Below, one piece after another: positions 8,833 to 20,874 of a stretch of DNA of 40,179 nucleotides. Under the pieces are notes generated by a model that saw nothing but the letters and a program-made list of their open reading frames with translations, did no database searches and was not told where the DNA came from. The translations under genes were made by a program, and so were the position numbers. How positions within the stretch are numbered: the stretch's first letter is position 1; every line of letters begins with the position of its first letter. The DNA is from Emiliania huxleyi CCMP1516 (lineage: Eukaryota > Haptophyta > Isochrysidales > Noelaerhabdaceae): NCBI RefSeq assembly GCF_000372725.1, contig NW_005199274.1:1-40179 (forward strand). The letters run 5' to 3'.

Positions 8833-8910
8833 AGAGCTCGATCAGGCACGCGCTGCCTCTCGAGTTCGGACGCGTGCCAGCCTTGGGGCTAGAGCTCGAT
8901 CAGGCACGCG
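8833..8910. promoter_or_regulatory. 20-bp direct repeat in a divergent upstream region
   Basis: AGAGCTCGATCAGGCACGCG is found exactly at 8833-8852 and 8891-8910, period 58 bases. The first copy lies 7 bases from the WKF gene start codon. A role as a duplicated regulatory box for one or both flanking genes is a guess from position. Confidence 0.55.
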
Positions 8911-9163
8911 GTCGTAGCGTTAAGAGAAGTTGCGTTGGCCACCCTACCGGCTGGCGGCGCCCGCTGCCAGCCGCGAAATCTGAGGTCGCCCCGCCCGCCT
9001 GCGCCCCCGCGACGGCCCCGCAGCGGCCGGGCCGGCTGCCTTGGTGGGCGGGGCACCTCCCGCTGCCGCGTCGCGGCCGCGGACGCGCTCGGAAGCACGC
9101 CGCGGGCCTCTGCCGCGCGCCTCGAAAGCGTCGCCGCTCTCGACGCGCGGAAGAGCCGGTCCC

Positions 9164-9907
9164 ATGCGTCGGTCCGAGCGTCACGCACCCCCGTGCTCGG
9201 TCGCAGGCACCTACTCGACGGTCGACGAGCTCGCCGGCATGTCGACCGCGCGATACGCCACTCCTGATCCCGATGACGACGGCTACGACGAGGACGTGCC
9301 CGCCGACCCCCCACGCCCTGCCGCCGACGACGATGCCGCGCCGGACGACGAGCCTGTGGTCGGCGACGCCGACGGCGGCGGCGGCGGCGGCAGCATGGGC
9401 AAGGCGCGGCGCTGGGCCAAGAACTTGCCCGACCCGTCGTGCTGCCCCGCGCTCCCGCTGCTTCTGCTCGCGCTCATCGGCACGGTCGCGTTTGCCTTCT
9501 CGCGTCCGCCCGCGGCGCTGCTGCAGTGTGGACCAGCCACTCCATTGACGCTGCTGCTGGCGCCTCGACCCGAGGCGCAGTCAAGGACAGGAGCAGCGGC
9601 GAGAGGCAGCGAAGAAGTGGCACGGACGCAGCGAGCGCGCAGAGGCAGAGCACGAGTAGTCGAGCAGGAGAGGCGGCCGCACGTGCGAGCACGAGCACTG
9701 GTGTGCGGGACCACGTTGGTCGCATGTCGAGCTCGGACCTGCGCTTCGGGCCTTCGGCTTGGACACAGTTTTGTAGAGAAACGCGAAAAACGGCCGGGTA
9801 CCAAGCGTGTACCCCTTCAACCCCTGTCCCATTCGCCTCTCTTATATGCCAGGACAAGACGGGCGCGGAGCCCGCACTCGAAGGGGCTACTAGCCTCTCT
9901 CGACTGA
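9164..9907 (+). CDS. Candidate single-pass membrane protein (first exon?)
   Basis: From the ATG at 9164 (an alternative ATG is at 9239) the first 120 residues look like real protein: an acidic, Asp/Pro-rich region (30-70), a six-glycine run, a basic patch MGKARRWAKN (78-87), and a hydrophobic segment PALPLLLLALIGTVAFAF (95-112). This suits a type II membrane protein with a cytosolic acidic tail. After about 9550 the frame turns into Arg/Ala-rich sequence without protein character, so the true gene probably splices out there. No second exon could be identified, and the 3' limit given is only the next stop. The family is not recognised. Confidence 0.4.
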   Translation: MRRSERHAPPCSVAGTYSTVDELAGMSTARYATPDPDDDGYDEDVPADPPRPAADDDAAPDDEPVVGDADGGGGGGSMGKARRWAKNLPDPSCCPALPLLLLALIGTVAFAFSRPPAALLQCGPATPLTLLLAPRPEAQSRTGAAARGSEEVARTQRARRGRARVVEQERRPHVRARALVCGTTLVACRARTCASGLRLGHSFVEKREKRPGTKRVPLQPLSHSPLLYARTRRARSPHSKGLLASLD

Positions 9908-11182
9908 GGCTTTTCTTTTGACTACGCCGCCCTCCCCCCCCCACCACACACACACGTACACGTAGAGCTAACAGCTAAGAGCCTGGCGTCGGTGCTAAGC
10001 TGTGGCTCACGCGACACTGCCCCCGGACGTGTGAGGCGCAAGCGGATGTTGAGGGCGATGTTTGCAACCTAACGGAGGCGAGTGTAGCGGTGCGCTGTGC
10101 CGGCGCCGGTGCTGATGTGACTACTCCAAGAGACCGTGTCGATTGAAGACTACTCATGACAGAGTGAGAGAGTGTATGCGCGGGTGGACGTCGGCGAGAG
10201 GCGTGATGTGGGATGGCGCACCGGTCGCGGTGGTGCGGACGCCGCGCAGCCGTGAGGTACTCGATGAGTGGGCCGCCGGGACAGAGCCTGCGCAGGCAGC
10301 AAAGGTGGGCGGCGTGAGCGCGCGCGGTGCCGCGCTCCACGGTGTGCGAGAGTGCCGGGCCGGGCGTGCCCCCATCAGCGATGGAAGCTCCAAGCCGGCA
10401 CAGAAGCTCCGACACGGGCGTCTGCTGGTTGCGCGTGTCGACGAGCGGGCCCGAGCGAGGCCGCAGAGGAGGAAGAACGTCGGTCGTGCGAGCGCTGAGG
10501 ACAAACGGACGGCTGAGTGAGGGACGGCAGTCATACCGGCAATAGTCGGTGTGCGGCGGCGGTCGCTCGGGGGCGGAGGCCGGCGGCAGGGAGAGAATCG
10601 GGCGAGAGCACGGAGCACGCCTACCGTCGAGCGAGAGCAGACATCTACAGAGAGCACGTGCGGCCGCGCCGGGCCGCCGAGAGGCGCACCTGGCGCAACT
10701 CGAGCGTAAGTGACCGTGGCGGCAGCCGCTCGGCGCTCGAGGCGACCATCCGACCGCCGGGCGTGCCTCTGGCGCCGACTCGGCGCCGTCGGCGACCCCG
10801 CGCGGGCCAGAGTCATGTCGAGCCGGGGCTGAGCCGGCGGTGGCGGACGCTTGGATGCACGCTCCGGGGGGCTGCCGGGTCGGATCGGCCTTTCGGGCGC
10901 CGCCGCAGCGCCGCGGAGGCACTGTTCTGGTGAGAACACGCGCCACTGAGGCCGACTGAAGTTGCACGCCCAGGCCAGCCGGCGAGTACCCAGTTGCACT
11001 CGTCCGACGTAGCGGGGGGCCACGACTACGTTTACGAAAACATAAGTTGTTGCGCGAGGTGTGAATTGTTCCGCCCCCAGAAGCCCCATGTCGCCTCCCG
11101 TCGGGCAAATCTTGACGAGACCACAAAGTCGGCGCTTTTTTTTGAGCGCCCAAAATCGTGAGTTCGGCGGGTAGAGCTCAGC
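9908..11182. other. No assignable gene
   Basis: 1.3 kb of GC-rich sequence with long minus-strand open frames (9975-11153 and 10154-11770) that overlap each other and a minisatellite. None shows a domain, hydrophobic pattern or repeat that would support a protein. An unrecognised multi-exon gene cannot be excluded. Confidence 0.35.
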
Positions 11183-11645
11183 ATGGCCGAGGCCGACGCG
11201 AAGGCTACAGTTGCTGCGCTCAAGGCTGCAGCCCTGATCAAGTCGAAGAAGGCGGACTGGCGGCTCGTCGCCGCGGCGCAGGCCATGCTCCGCGGCGAAC
11301 ACCCAGAAGCCAGATGAGTTCGCCGCGGCTGCGGCGATGGGAAAGCCGATAAAGCAGCGGAGGGAGGTCTCAAACTGGTTGGACAGGCTCCGCGAGCTCG
11401 AGCGGATGCGCGCGTCGCTGCGCAGCCGGCCCGGGGGCAGCGGATCGGCGGCGGGCAGCAGCCTTCTCGCGCAGGTGGGCAGAGCAGCCTCCTCGCACAG
11501 CCTTGCTGGAATCGACGAGCATGCAGCCGCGAACAAAAGAATTTTACAACCAAACTCCCTCGCACGACAGTCGACACTGGGCACGGGACTGGCGCGCACT
11601 GGCACTAACACAGGAATTTTCGCATGCTCCCTCGCACGACACTGA
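11183..11645 (+). pseudogene. Frameshifted small helical protein
   Basis: The ATG at 11183 opens a frame reading MAEADAKATVAALKAAALIK, then ADWRLVAAAQAMLRGEHPE, which stops at a TGA near 11315. Shifting by one base gives PDEFAAAAAMGKPIKQRREV, then NWLDRLRELERMRASLRS and a Ser/Gly-rich tail. The two halves join naturally if a single G near 11309 is dropped, so this is a pseudogene, a sequencing error, or possibly a tiny unusual splice. Both halves are Ala/Lys/Arg-rich helices, and I do not recognise the family. The frame continues into the adjacent minisatellite and ends at 11645, so its natural C-terminus has probably been lost. Confidence 0.5.
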
Positions 11646-11754
11646 CTGGGCACGGGACTGGCGCGCACTGCCACTGGCACTAACACAGGAATTTTCGCAT
11701 GCTCCCTCGCACGACACTGGGCACGGGACTGGCGCGCACTGGCACTAACACAGG
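11555..11754. repeat. Three-copy minisatellite
   Basis: Copies start CTCCCTCGCACGACA/C at 11555, 11627 and 11702 and run 72, 75 and 53 bases. Each contains GGGCACGGGACTGGCGCGCA and ends in CACTAACACAGG; the first two continue AATTTTCGCATG. Small indels of CACTG/ACTG distinguish them. Confidence 0.95.
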
Positions 11755-11800
11755 TACACCAAACGAACAAAAGAATTCCCCTAACGCGGACGAACCCAGG

Positions 11801-11831
11801 GAATTATTTTTCAACGCTTGAAAAATAATTC
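11801..11831. repeat. Strong AT-rich hairpin
   Basis: GAATTATTTTTCAA (11801-11814) pairs perfectly with TTGAAAAATAATTC (11818-11831) around the loop CGC. CTTGAAAAA recurs at 11818, 11843 and 11881. The surrounding AT-rich island (about 11760-11920) stands out in a GC-rich window. It could be the end of a mobile element or a transcript 3' structure. Confidence 0.85.
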
Positions 11832-12159
11832 TACCGCACACTGCTTGAAAAAGAATTTAAACAAAACAACTCTCTCTTTTCTTGAAAAAGAACTATACAC
11901 AAAAAAAGAATGGCGCGGATCTTCCGAGAGTGCCCGTGCGCCGCGAGGCCGAGATTGGCGAGGGACTGAGAAGAGAGATAGGAAGAGGCAGACGCCCAAG
12001 GATGGGCGACGGCTAGCAAGCACCACACCCTCACTCCTCTCCTTAAATCTTATGTGTGGTGGCGGCGTGCCATTCCTCCCGTCCCTGTCTGGACGAATCC
12101 AGTCGCGCCAGCCCTGCCGAGACGTGCCCCCAGACGCGTATCGGGCAAAGCTAGCCGCC
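11832..12159. other. Intergenic, 3' of the D8C gene
   Basis: AT-rich at the left, then ordinary composition. It contains no gene I can support. It should include the 3' untranslated region of the minus-strand gene ending at 12160. Confidence 0.45.
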
Positions 12160-14114
12160 TCACTCGGGCGGGACAAAACCGTTCGCGTCCGGCTCGGCCT
12201 CGCCAGCGCCGCAGTAGCTCTGGTCGCAGAGTACTGCGCCTGGGAGGTAGTACACGTAGTAGCCTGCCGGGCAGTTGATGATCTTGATTTTCTGTTGCGC
12301 TCCCATCCCATTCCAAGGCCCAAGGATCCTCTCCACCTCTCCGTCCTCGACCGAGGGGTGTCCTCCGCGCTCGAGGGTAATGGGCTTGCCGCTGCACGGG
12401 CAATCGTCGGGACCGCAAGCTGTCCTCCCGGGAGTGGAATACACTCCCGGCCCGTCGAGTGCTACGTCATACATGCGCGTCCCCGCGGCTCCCGTGAATC
12501 GGTACCAGCCCTCGCCCATCCAATCAATAGCCTGGCCGTTGCCGGCGCGGTAGGTGCTGGTGGGTATGGTGTCGCAAAACAGTCCCGCGAACATGTCGCC
12601 GCCAACCTGAAGGTCCGTGTCTGTTTTCGGACAGTACCCCCCGGGAGCAAAGGGGCCTTTGTTGCCAGCAGACGACCCCAGGGTTCCAGGTGCCTGCGCA
12701 CAGTCGCGGGTTTGCGAAACGGCCGCTGCCGCAGAATTCCAGTCGTTCCGAGTCGTTCCGAGGCTACCCACCCCAGGGCACCCGTAGGCCAGAGGGTCGA
12801 GTTCCGCCGCTGGGTTTTTACGTTTTCCCTGGTGCATTGTTGACCTGTGCTTGTAATGCCGGTGGCCGGAGTACAGCTCCACGTACTCGGTGCATGGGTC
12901 GGCGGACTTGTAGTTATTGAGAAGGCACTCCCCTCCCCAGTAGATGGAGGGTCTGCCGCCATCGGTCCTCCGGAAGTAATTCGGTTCCATCGCCGGAACC
13001 ACCGAGGGCGCATCGTCCTTGTACACTCGAGTCGCGTAATTCGGGTTGCAAAAGTCATCCGGGATCCCGTTTTCCCAGCACGAGGTCATAGGCGGGGGGG
13101 GCGGGGGGGGCGGGGGAGACGGCGGATGGCAGCCACTGAAGTCAGCCCTCATGATGTGTGAAAGGTCACCGCGGCCGAAATGGTCCACCTCGCTGAGGCG
13201 ACGCTCCTCCTCCGTGGCGCTAGCCACCTTCTCGATGGAGGACGCATCGACGACCGCTGGATCGGTCCCGGTGGCGGCGACGTCTCCCACGGGCTCGGCC
13301 TTTGCCGCGTCAAAGCGCGAAAAGGCGAACTCGGTGGCGTGGGCGCTACGCACCTCGTAGTCCGCCGCCACACCGTCGATGGCGCCCTCAGCCTGGGCGG
13401 TGGTGGTGTAGAAGCCTCTCCATGGATACTTGTCGGCGGAGCCCTTGCGCACCCGCCCCGGCGTCGCGTACGACTGGCCTGCGGGCGCACGTGGTGAAAA
13501 AAAGTGGGTGTCTATGCCGGGATGCCCCCAGGGACGGCGCGCAGTGCGAGTCGCGCACCAATGATGCCGTGCGGCCTGTCACGGGTAGGTGCGTCACCTC
13601 TCGCGCTGAAGCCGAGGTCGAGCCGGTGCGCCGGCCCGGCGAGCAGGCACCTCCCAACTGGCGTGTCGCAGGACGGCATGCCGCTGACTGTGACGGTCCA
13701 GTTGCCGATTTGGAACTTGGCTCGGTTGTAGTCCATCGCCATGTCAAGCTCGTAGCACCTCTTGCTGCCGTGAAATCCAAATTTGAAGGGACGTCCGACG
13801 CAGTGCCCAGTGACGACTTGCCAGCCGAAATTGTTGCGATCGAGCTCGGAGGCCCAGAAGGAGGCGGTCGCGTTGCGGTTAGTGGAGAAGCGCGCTGTGA
13901 TGTGCGCCTCGGTGATGAAGGTGCCGTTCACGGTCAATTCACCCTTGTGCATCTTGAAGACCGTCCCCTCCGTCTTTACGTTGACCGATAGACCAGGCGC
14001 GGAGAGGAAGTTGTACAATGCCTTGTGGCGCCCGCGAAAGTCTGCAGCGCCACCGTAGGCAAAGTTGAGGTGCGGGTCACGGAAGACTTTGCTGTACGTC
14101 GCGCAGGGAGCCAT
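12160..14114 (-). CDS. Secreted D8C (uromodulin-like) protein, two exons
   Basis: Exons 14114-13559 and 13478-12160; the 80-base intron 13558-13479 has GT...AG. Splicing joins HGIIG to QSYATPGR and keeps one frame for 624 residues. The N-terminal part (DPHLNFAYGGAADFRG, LSAPGLSVNVKTEG) resembles VWD-like modules of algal surface proteins, where HGIIGQS is a conserved phrase. Then come TTTAQAEGAIDGVAADYEV, a Pro10-type linker (306-315), a Cys-containing part and a D8C domain (about 509-614): GWYRFTGAAGTRMYD, several spaced cysteines, and CPAGYYVYYLPGA. D8C modules occur in uromodulin, GP2 and OIT3 and in many marine invertebrates and algae, as extracellular adhesion or matrix modules. No signal peptide is found at the ATG used; the frame is open to 14180, so an upstream exon with the signal is likely missing. 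Confidence 0.8.
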
Positions 14115-14180
14115 ATCTCTGAGCGTCGCGCCGCAGCCTCCACCGGAACCGGTGCGCGGGGTAGAGCGGGGGCCGTCCAC

Positions 14181-14869
14181 CCGGTTATGAAGCCAATAGC
14201 TCGCCGCTGGAAGGTGCCGCCAAACGCGAGTGTACTCGAGTGGAATTCAGAATTTTGGCCTCGTTGTTGGAGGCGGGATGAAATTGGTAGTTGTTGTTGG
14301 AGGCGGGATGAAAAAGCAAAAAACGCGCGCGGGGCGGGCCGTCTACCGGGTGGCTTGCTCGCCTCGCCGCCGCCCCCACTCTCGCGCAGCGCGACCGCGT
14401 CCGCTCGATCGGTGAGCCGTCGCCCGCCACGCGCGCTCTCACGGCGACCACGGGCCGCTCATCGAGCGAGGAGCGAGGCGCCGAGCGAAGGGAAGAGAGA
14501 GCGATCGGGGTCCGAGCGGCGCCTGATCGCGCATGGGGCTATCACGTGGGTACTAGGCCTGCTCAGTCAGGAGTTGGCGAGTGTGTGGGAGATTCATTCA
14601 GGCCCGTCGCTCAACGTCTGTTGAAAAACTGTTCGCTGAGCAAGCTCACGGTCGAGCGGGCTTGACGCGCGCTTCAGGATAGCAAGAGGCGTGCCCACTC
14701 CCCTGAGGAGCGTGCGGGCACGCCTGGGAATCGTTGTGGAGCGACCAATGGACTGGGATGACAGCCGGCGAAGCGCTGCGCCAAAACCATGGCGCCGAAG
14801 CGCGTCCGCCCTCGACATGCTGGAAGCTTCACGGCGGAGGCTGTGAAGCTGCGGCATCGAGTTCAACCT
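14181..14869. other. Intergenic between divergent genes
   Basis: GTTGTTGGAGGCGGGATGAAA is repeated around 14265 and 14291. An ATG at 14789 opens a basic peptide (MAPKRVRPRHAG, then VKLRHRVQPG) that runs directly into the left end of the element at 14870, so it may be a first exon or a gene cut by that element. Otherwise no gene is visible. Confidence 0.4.
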
Positions 14870-15050
14870 GGGTTCGGACTTTTTGCGGGGTATGGTATGG
14901 TAGGCTCACGCAACCCACCTCGAGACCATACCCCCCCGCCTGCTGACAGACCCAGCCTCCCGGAGACCGGGGATGGGCGGTCAGGACCATACCCCCCCAC
15001 CCTTTGGGCCGTGACACTACCATACCATACCCCCCAAAAAGTTGGAACCC
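14870..15050. mobile_element. 181-bp MITE-like element
   Basis: Terminal inverted repeats of 34 bases (14870-14903 and 15017-15050) match with three mismatches and contain GGGGTATGGTATGGTAG. The ends are GGGTTC...GAACCC. The interior has two CCATACCCCCCC boxes. There is no coding capacity. No clear target-site duplication is seen (flanks CAACCT and GCTCGC). It lies 70 bases upstream of the RING-CH start codon. Confidence 0.75.
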
Positions 15051-15120
15051 GCTCGCACAGACGGAGGAGTTGGCCTGCGAGCGGCGAGCGCTCCTGAGCG
15101 CGCGGCGCCCCGTTCTGGAC

Positions 15121-17761
<2,641 letters not shown>

Positions 17762-18280
17762 GCGCCGCGGGAGCAGCGAGAGGAGAGTGTGGACCGATTG
17801 CGTGTGTGGACTGATTGCGCGAATTGCGGAAATTGGGAGTGGGCGGTGGAGGGGGTGCGCATTCGCTGGCCTTGTGGGTGAACGTGTCAGAGGGCCACCG
17901 GTAGAGCGACAGACCGACCTTGGAGCACTTGGAGAGTGCAGTCATTAGGATTAGCCTCACACCCAGCTCCCCCAGAGCCGGGGGGCTAAGAAGCACACAC
18001 CCAGCGGGCCAGATGATCGGGATCGGGTTGCGGGCAAGAGAGCCCTATAGCCCTGGAGGGTGCGCGTCCGCAGGGAAAGGGACACACACTCCCACTTGGC
18101 GACGGCGTCACCATTTTCAAAGCCCCTCCGCCCGGCCTCCGTGCCCCGGGCCGGCTCCACGTTTTGACTTAAAGGCCAAGGGCGGCCGCCTATTGAAATC
18201 GCCCGAAGCGCTAGCGCTTGCGCTAGCGCAAGCTCGCACGGCCTCTCACGCTCCGCTGCTGCCCTCTTGGCGGCTCTCCG
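17762..18280. other. Intergenic, left flank of the big palindrome
   Basis: No gene called. Two overlapping palindromes, AGCGCTAGCGCT (18207-18218) and CTTGCGCTAGCGCAAG (18217-18232), lie here. The stretch about 18166-18205 shows weak similarity to the reverse complement of about 20435-20475 (shared TTAAAGGCCAAGG and CTATTGAAA), so the duplication may once have extended beyond its present clean edges. Confidence 0.45.
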
Positions 18281-19208
18281 CCCGCCAGCTCGACCAACTC
18301 GACCGCCGAGAGGCTGGGATTGGCCGGCGGCGCGACGCGTGGCCTCTGCTGCGGCCATCTCGGACGCTCAAGCGGCGCCAGCCAGCGGCTCGGCCGCGCA
18401 TCCTTCACACACGCCGCCACGACCAAGCTGAGCGGGCCCGGTGTCGAGTCATGGTGCGAGATGCATGTCAGGGGCGGCTGTGGCCACAGCAGGTCCACCA
18501 GACGGGCGTCAAAGCTTGCCGTCGGCGTGCTGTGGTGGCGAGAGCCGAGACCGCTGCAGAGGAGCCGAGTGCAGTGGCGAGCCAGAGGCTACCAGGGTCA
18601 CCAGGTGGTAGCCCTTGCCCATTCTGAGCAGGGATGTGATTTGATGGGGTTGTGCTTGAGCGTGTGTGAAGTGGGAGTGCGTGCCGGCGGTGTCTGTGGC
18701 TGAAACGGGCGTGTGTGAGGCTGCAGAGCCGTGGTATGAGCCAGAGTGAGCTTCATCACCCAAGAAAAAGTGCGGTTTGGGACGGCTCAGACTTGCTGCT
18801 GATGGGCCTGGGCCAGGAGAGCGACAGAGAAGGCGAGGTGGTGAGCTGGGAAGCCGCTTTGTCGGCACCTGGACGTGTCGCGATGAAGTGCCAAAAAGTA
18901 CTATTTGCGGCTATTGCTCCAAACTTCGGGAGACAAGGCCTACATATTATGACTGCATCCATGAGCCTAGTGCATGAGGGCTGCGGGACGAGACATTTCA
19001 CGGTCGGTGGCGCCGACAATGACCTCCGTAATGCCCTCGCAATCGGCTCGGATGGGGTCCACCGGGGACAATCTCGGAGCCCTCTCCGTGGCATCACGAG
19101 CCGGTGTGAGCTTGAAGACCCGAGGTAAGTGCGGTTTGGGACAGCACAGACCTGATACTGATGGGCCTGGGCCAGGAGAGCGACAGAGAAGGCGAGGTGG
19201 TGGGCTGA
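18281..19208 (+). repeat. Left arm of a large inverted duplication
   Basis: Reverse complement of 19427-20353, about 98 percent identical by eye: I count at least 15 substitutions or indels, for example near 18770, 18795, 18985 and 19010. It contains an internal direct repeat, as GGGCCTGGGCCAGGAGAGCG and its flanks occur near 18800 and 19162. Frames conserved between arms include one with FAAIAPNFGRQGLHIMTASM and, on the opposite strand, LLWPQPPLTCISHHDSTPGP. Neither is a family I recognise. Confidence 0.95.
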
Positions 19209-19290
19209 GAGCAGGAAATAGCGCTTCGTGGCACTTTTATCACGAGCAAGGCCAACGCTGACATCTCCAGCGATGTGGGACCACGCCTAA

Positions 19291-19390
19291 NNNNNNNNNN
19301 NNNNNNNNNNNNNNNNNNNNNNNNNNNNNNNNNNNNNNNNNNNNNNNNNNNNNNNNNNNNNNNNNNNNNNNNNNNNNNNNNNNNNNNNNN
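19291..19390. other. Assembly gap (100 N)
   Basis: Exactly 100 undetermined bases, a usual placeholder length, placed at the centre of the inverted duplication. True spacer length is unknown. The non-repeated spacer on either side is only about 82 (19209-19290) and 36 bases (19391-19426). Confidence 0.99.
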
Positions 19391-19426
19391 ATAGCGACAA
19401 GGTCACACGCGGACTCTGACAGCATG

Positions 19427-20353
19427 TCAGCTCACCACCTCGCCTTCTCTGTCGCTCTCCTGGCCCAGGCCCATCAGTATCAGGTCTGAGCTGTCCTAAA
19501 CCGCACTTACCTCGGGTCTGCAAGCTCACACCGGCTCGTGATGCCACGGAGAGGGCTCCGAGATTGTCCCCGGTGGACCCCATCCGAGCCGATTGCGAGG
19601 GCATTACGGAGGTCATTGTCGGCGCCATCGACTGTGAAATGTCCCGACCCACAGCCCTCATGCACTAGGCTCATGGATGCAGTCATAATATGTAGGCCTT
19701 GTCTCCCGAAGTTTGGAGCAATAGCCGCAAATAGTACTTTTTGGCACTTCATCGCGACACGTCCAGGTGCCGACAAAGCGGCTTCCCAGCTCACCACCTC
19801 GCCTTCTCTGTCGCTCTCCTGGCCCAGGCTCATCAGTATCAAGCCTGAGCCGTCCCAAACCGCACTTATCTTGGGTGATGAAGCTCACTCTGGCTCATAC
19901 CACGGCTCTGCAGCCTCACACACGCCCGTTTCAGCCACAGACACCGCCGGCACGCACTCCCACTTCACACACGCTCAAGCACAACCCCATCAAAGCACAT
20001 CCCTGCTCAGAATGGGCAAGGGCTACCACCTGGTGACCCTGGTAGCCTCTGGCTCGCCACTGCACTCGGCTCCTCTGCAGCGGTCTCGGCTCTCGCCACC
20101 ACAGCACGCCGACGGCAAGCTTTGACGCCCGTCTGGTGGACCTGCTGTGGCCACAGCCGCCCCTGACATGCATCTCGCACCATGACTCGACACCGGGCCC
20201 GCTCAGCTTGGTCGTGGCGGCGTGTGTGAAGGATGCGCGGCCGAGCCGCTGGCTGGCGCCGCTTGAGCGTCCGAGATGGCCGCAGCAGAGGCCACGCGTC
20301 GCGCCGCCGGCCAATCCCAGCCTCTCGGCGGTCGAGTTGGTCGAGCTGGCGGG
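19427..20353 (-). repeat. Right arm of a large inverted duplication
   Basis: Mirror copy of 18281-19208. Read on the plus strand, its outer part (about 20126-20378) encodes FDARLVDLLWPQPPLTCISH and continues protein-like to VELVELAGPAKISGT, crossing the arm edge at 20353. This suggests an exon of the gene to the right. The same piece is duplicated on the minus strand of the left arm, where it runs into different sequence. Confidence 0.95.
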
Positions 20354-20874
20354 GCCGGCGAAGATTTCGGGGACGTGACCACAACTCGGGCAGCGACAGC
20401 GCGCTTGAGCTTAGCTTGTCCGACACCCCTCAAAATCGGGGTCTTTTCAATAGGGCCCACCTTGGCCTTTAATCTTACTTTATCACCGGGAACGGGCGTA
20501 ACGCAAAAACGTCCATGCATGCTTCCCGCGTCGGAGCCCGGTGCGTGGACGCTGGGGGGCAACGGCCGTGTGACGATCCGGCTCGGCAGGGCGAGGCTGG
20601 TCCACACTACCGTGACCAACACGCCGCGCTGGAGCAAGCTGCCTACCCTCGGCCAACGCAGGCTGCGCTCCTTCATGCCGAACGTCCAGGCGAGAATGCA
20701 TTGCAGCTGCTGCCCTCCCCACACTGCCTCTCTCCGCGCCGCTTTCTCTGCTCCCTCTCGCCCTCGCCGCTTCTTGAGCCACGCCGGCCTTACACTGCTG
20801 CCCTCACGGCTGCTGCCCTAATCTACTGCACTCACCGCCGCTGCCCCCACCGCAAGCCGCCCTCACCGCCACAG
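20354..20874 (+). other. Possible 5' exon(s) of the kinase gene
   Basis: A plus-strand frame through 20683 reads protein-like: KIGVFSIGPTLAFNLTLSPG, then WTLGGNGRVTIRLGRARL, then TLGQRRLRSFMPN. A GT at 20684 would splice in phase to the AG before 20875 over a 191-base pyrimidine-rich intron. The donor GTCCAG is weak and no start codon is identified, so this is kept apart from the main gene call. Confidence 0.4.

Noticed and set aside
11555..11754. CRISPR-like array
   Set aside because: Three adjacent near-identical copies without unique spacers: a minisatellite in a eukaryotic genome.
9975..11770. 538- and 392-codon minus-strand frames
   Set aside because: They overlap each other and a minisatellite, with Arg/Pro/Ala-rich composition typical of noncoding GC-rich DNA and no domain.
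18281..20353. Palindrome explained purely as an assembly artefact
   Set aside because: At least 15 differences between arms argue against a simple mirrored copy, though haplotype joining stays possible.
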